This document shows, in pieces, positions 49,697 through 50,975 of a stretch of 50,975 bases of DNA. Under the pieces are notes generated by a model. That model worked only from the letters and a program-made list of their open reading frames with translations, was not told the DNA's origin and made no database searches. The stretch covers positions 1 through 50,975 of the forward strand of contig NZ_FOHN01000021.1 in NCBI RefSeq assembly GCF_900111595.1, in the 5' to 3' direction. The stretch comes from [Clostridium] polysaccharolyticum. GTDB taxonomy: Bacteria > Bacillota > Clostridia > Lachnospirales > Lachnospiraceae. The first letter of the stretch is position 1, and each line of letters starts with the position of its first letter. The position numbers were made by a program, and so were the translations under genes.

Positions 49697-50857
49697 TCAG
49701 TATTTGACTGTTGGTACATACAAATCCTTCCTGCCAAAAACATCTTCTGGATTAAGCTTGCCACAGTCCCCTGCGATCACCACTGTTCCATCGGATTTTA
49801 AGCCAATTGAAATCCAGTCTCCAGCAGCAATTGCCACAATATCATGCCAGCCAGAAACATCTAGCTGCTTATGTGCATTTCCTCCAGTAGCAACTACACT
49901 TCCGTCACGCTTTAGTCCTAGCAGACTGTAACCGCTTTGGGAAATGGCAATAATATCATTCCACCCAGATACATGAAAGGCATGGGGATTTTTAACCAGA
50001 TTGCCATCTGGACCTTTTATTTCCTCTTTGGTACAGACTACTGTTCCATCGGATTTCAATCCAACTATTGGTCCTCCAAAAACATCAGCAATATCCACTA
50101 TATCTGTCCAGTCGTTCACTTCATCATCCACAGTTCCATCTGCGCCATAATATTTATTGTAATCTGCAATATAAACGGTGCCATCTTGTTTCAATGCCGC
50201 AATCCTTAATTGTCCTGTTACCACTTTCACCACATCCGTCCATGTGGAAATTTCCTCTTTAAAATATTCAAGTGCTTCCCCATATTTTTCAGAAAATGCT
50301 TCGATTTTTCCTGTCTTAGACAACAAAACATAATTATCAAAATCGGTCGATATCCCTTCTATCTCTGTATAGGATTTTAGTTTTTCTGCAACATAGATAT
50401 AAGCAGGATCCGTATCTTTTGTTGAATAAATACGTCCCGTTTGATCCAGCCCATCTAGTCTGCCTTGTGCAAAAGAAAGGCTTTTCATATTATCCCAGCC
50501 AAGACTCTCCTTATATGTATTATCCTTACGATAAGTATGATCTGTTTTTATTCTTACTTTTCCACTGTTATCAATAGCTGCCACCCCATCATCTAAATTA
50601 GCAAGATACGTTCCAGAGATAAGATAGCGAAGCTGCCGCAGTAAATCTTCTGCCTTTTTGTCATCCTTAATTTGGGATAACATCCCTATGGCTTGGGGAT
50701 ATTTTTTCTCCTCAATACAGGATATGGCTTCCTTTATTACAGCCTCCTTATGTTCTGCTTCTGTGGCTTCCTTCTTTTCTTTAACCATTCCACAGCCACT
50801 TAACAGACAGACAGCAAGAATCAGAAAAAGAACCTTTGCTTTATTTTTCATAAACAT
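49697..50857 (-). CDS. RCC1-repeat lipoprotein
   Basis: The 386-residue product has a lipoprotein signal peptide with lipobox LLSGC (Cys about 22), a helical, TPR-like segment (about 36-75, EAISCIEEKKYPQAIGMLSQ) and a beta-propeller-like region of RCC1 repeats (about 80-380). The repeats have the form W.DIV.I..G....GLKSDGTVV..G (GWNDIIAISQSG, GWHDIVAIAAGD, LKSDGTVVIAG). RCC1-like extracellular lipoproteins of Clostridia are of unknown function and probably bind ligands or carbohydrate. AAAGGAG precedes ATG 50857 at 9-nt spacing; an ATG two codons later is possible. It is convergent with the ABC-F gene. Confidence 0.82.
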   Translation of the reverse strand: MFMKNKAKVLFLILAVCLLSGCGMVKEKKEATEAEHKEAVIKEAISCIEEKKYPQAIGMLSQIKDDKKAEDLLRQLRYLISGTYLANLDDGVAAIDNSGKVRIKTDHTYRKDNTYKESLGWDNMKSLSFAQGRLDGLDQTGRIYSTKDTDPAYIYVAEKLKSYTEIEGISTDFDNYVLLSKTGKIEAFSEKYGEALEYFKEEISTWTDVVKVVTGQLRIAALKQDGTVYIADYNKYYGADGTVDDEVNDWTDIVDIADVFGGPIVGLKSDGTVVCTKEEIKGPDGNLVKNPHAFHVSGWNDIIAISQSGYSLLGLKRDGSVVATGGNAHKQLDVSGWHDIVAIAAGDWISIGLKSDGTVVIAGDCGKLNPEDVFGRKDLYVPTVKY

Positions 50858-50891
50858 TGATTTTTACTCCTTTAATTATAATAAACAGACT

Positions 50892-50943
50892 GGATGTTTA
50901 ATGTTTCACTTTTATAGGAATGAAGCACATTAAACATTCCTAT
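50892..50943. repeat. Overlapping inverted repeats upstream of the RCC1-like gene
   Basis: GGATGTTTAATGT (50892-50904) is complementary to ACATTAAACATTCC (50927-50940) with one extra base. ATAGGAATG (50914-50922) and CATTCCTAT (50935-50943) form a second inverted repeat that shares CATTCC. The two hairpins exclude each other. Confidence 0.5.
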
Positions 50944-50975
50944 GGATGAATAGTAGGTAAAACCTGCATAACTGC

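Overview
The window looks like a chromosomal segment of a low-GC, spore-forming, anaerobic Firmicute, most likely a gut Lachnospiraceae-type clostridium. The grounds are the base composition (roughly 35-40% GC by eye), strong AGGAGG ribosome binding sites, a PdaA-type spore-cortex deacetylase, Clostridia-typical families (DUF4317, ChW repeats, BspA-type LRR proteins, InlB B-repeat/FIVAR proteins), a T-box leader, and the gene order ABC-F / rex / nnr / alr / mazF. No rRNA, tRNA, CRISPR array, insertion sequence or phage module was recognised.

Region 1 (1-1.7 kb) is an accessory junction. It holds the N-terminal part of a secreted YD/RHS-like protein cut by the window edge, a very AT-rich small membrane protein, and a complete T-box riboswitch (probably leucine) with no recognisable gene downstream.

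Region 2 (1.7-20.3 kb) is a secretion island, all on the minus strand. It encodes a 1304-residue fusion of a choice-of-anchor-I-like propeller with a 5'-nucleotidase, two BspA-type LRR surface proteins, a giant protein with nine alternating helical FIVAR-like and InlB B-repeats, and a large secreted GH13 amylase/pullulanase with X25-type modules and a C-terminal Fn3 domain. The two LRR proteins and the B-repeat protein appear to share a FIVAR-like helical module, so they look like one family of surface proteins built by module shuffling. The non-coding DNA here is unusual: twin near-identical promoters, one of them firing into a hairpin, and a ~300-nt structured leader.

Region 3 (20.3-40.9 kb) is mixed core and accessory content: a DUF374 acyltransferase, the PdaA-like deacetylase, DUF4317, DUF2752 and DUF4234 proteins, an RsmH with an N-terminal extension, a cytoplasmic GH3 beta-glucosidase, a secreted LytM-like/ChW protein, a PHP phosphatase, a deacetylase lipoprotein, an OmpR-type two-component pair, O-acetylhomoserine sulfhydrylase, an HD phosphohydrolase, an azoreductase, a CPBP protease-like protein and RlmH.

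Region 4 (41-47.6 kb) is a conserved housekeeping operon on the minus strand: rex, a coiled-coil protein, nnr, alr, mazF and a CBS/CorC membrane protein, running from a consensus promoter to tandem terminators. The ABC-F gene diverges from rex with its own consensus promoter. An RCC1-like lipoprotein closes the window.

No single complete new system is proven. The most interesting leads are the orphan T-box (1385-1645), the twin promoter/short-RNA unit (5667-5855), the structured leader of the B-repeat protein (15618-15916), the candidate intergenic small RNA (41276-41389), and the remnant of a PadR-like regulator beside a palindrome at the O-acetylhomoserine sulfhydrylase promoter (35928-36023). 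Several starts were moved downstream because the AGGAGG signal lies inside the longest open frame.
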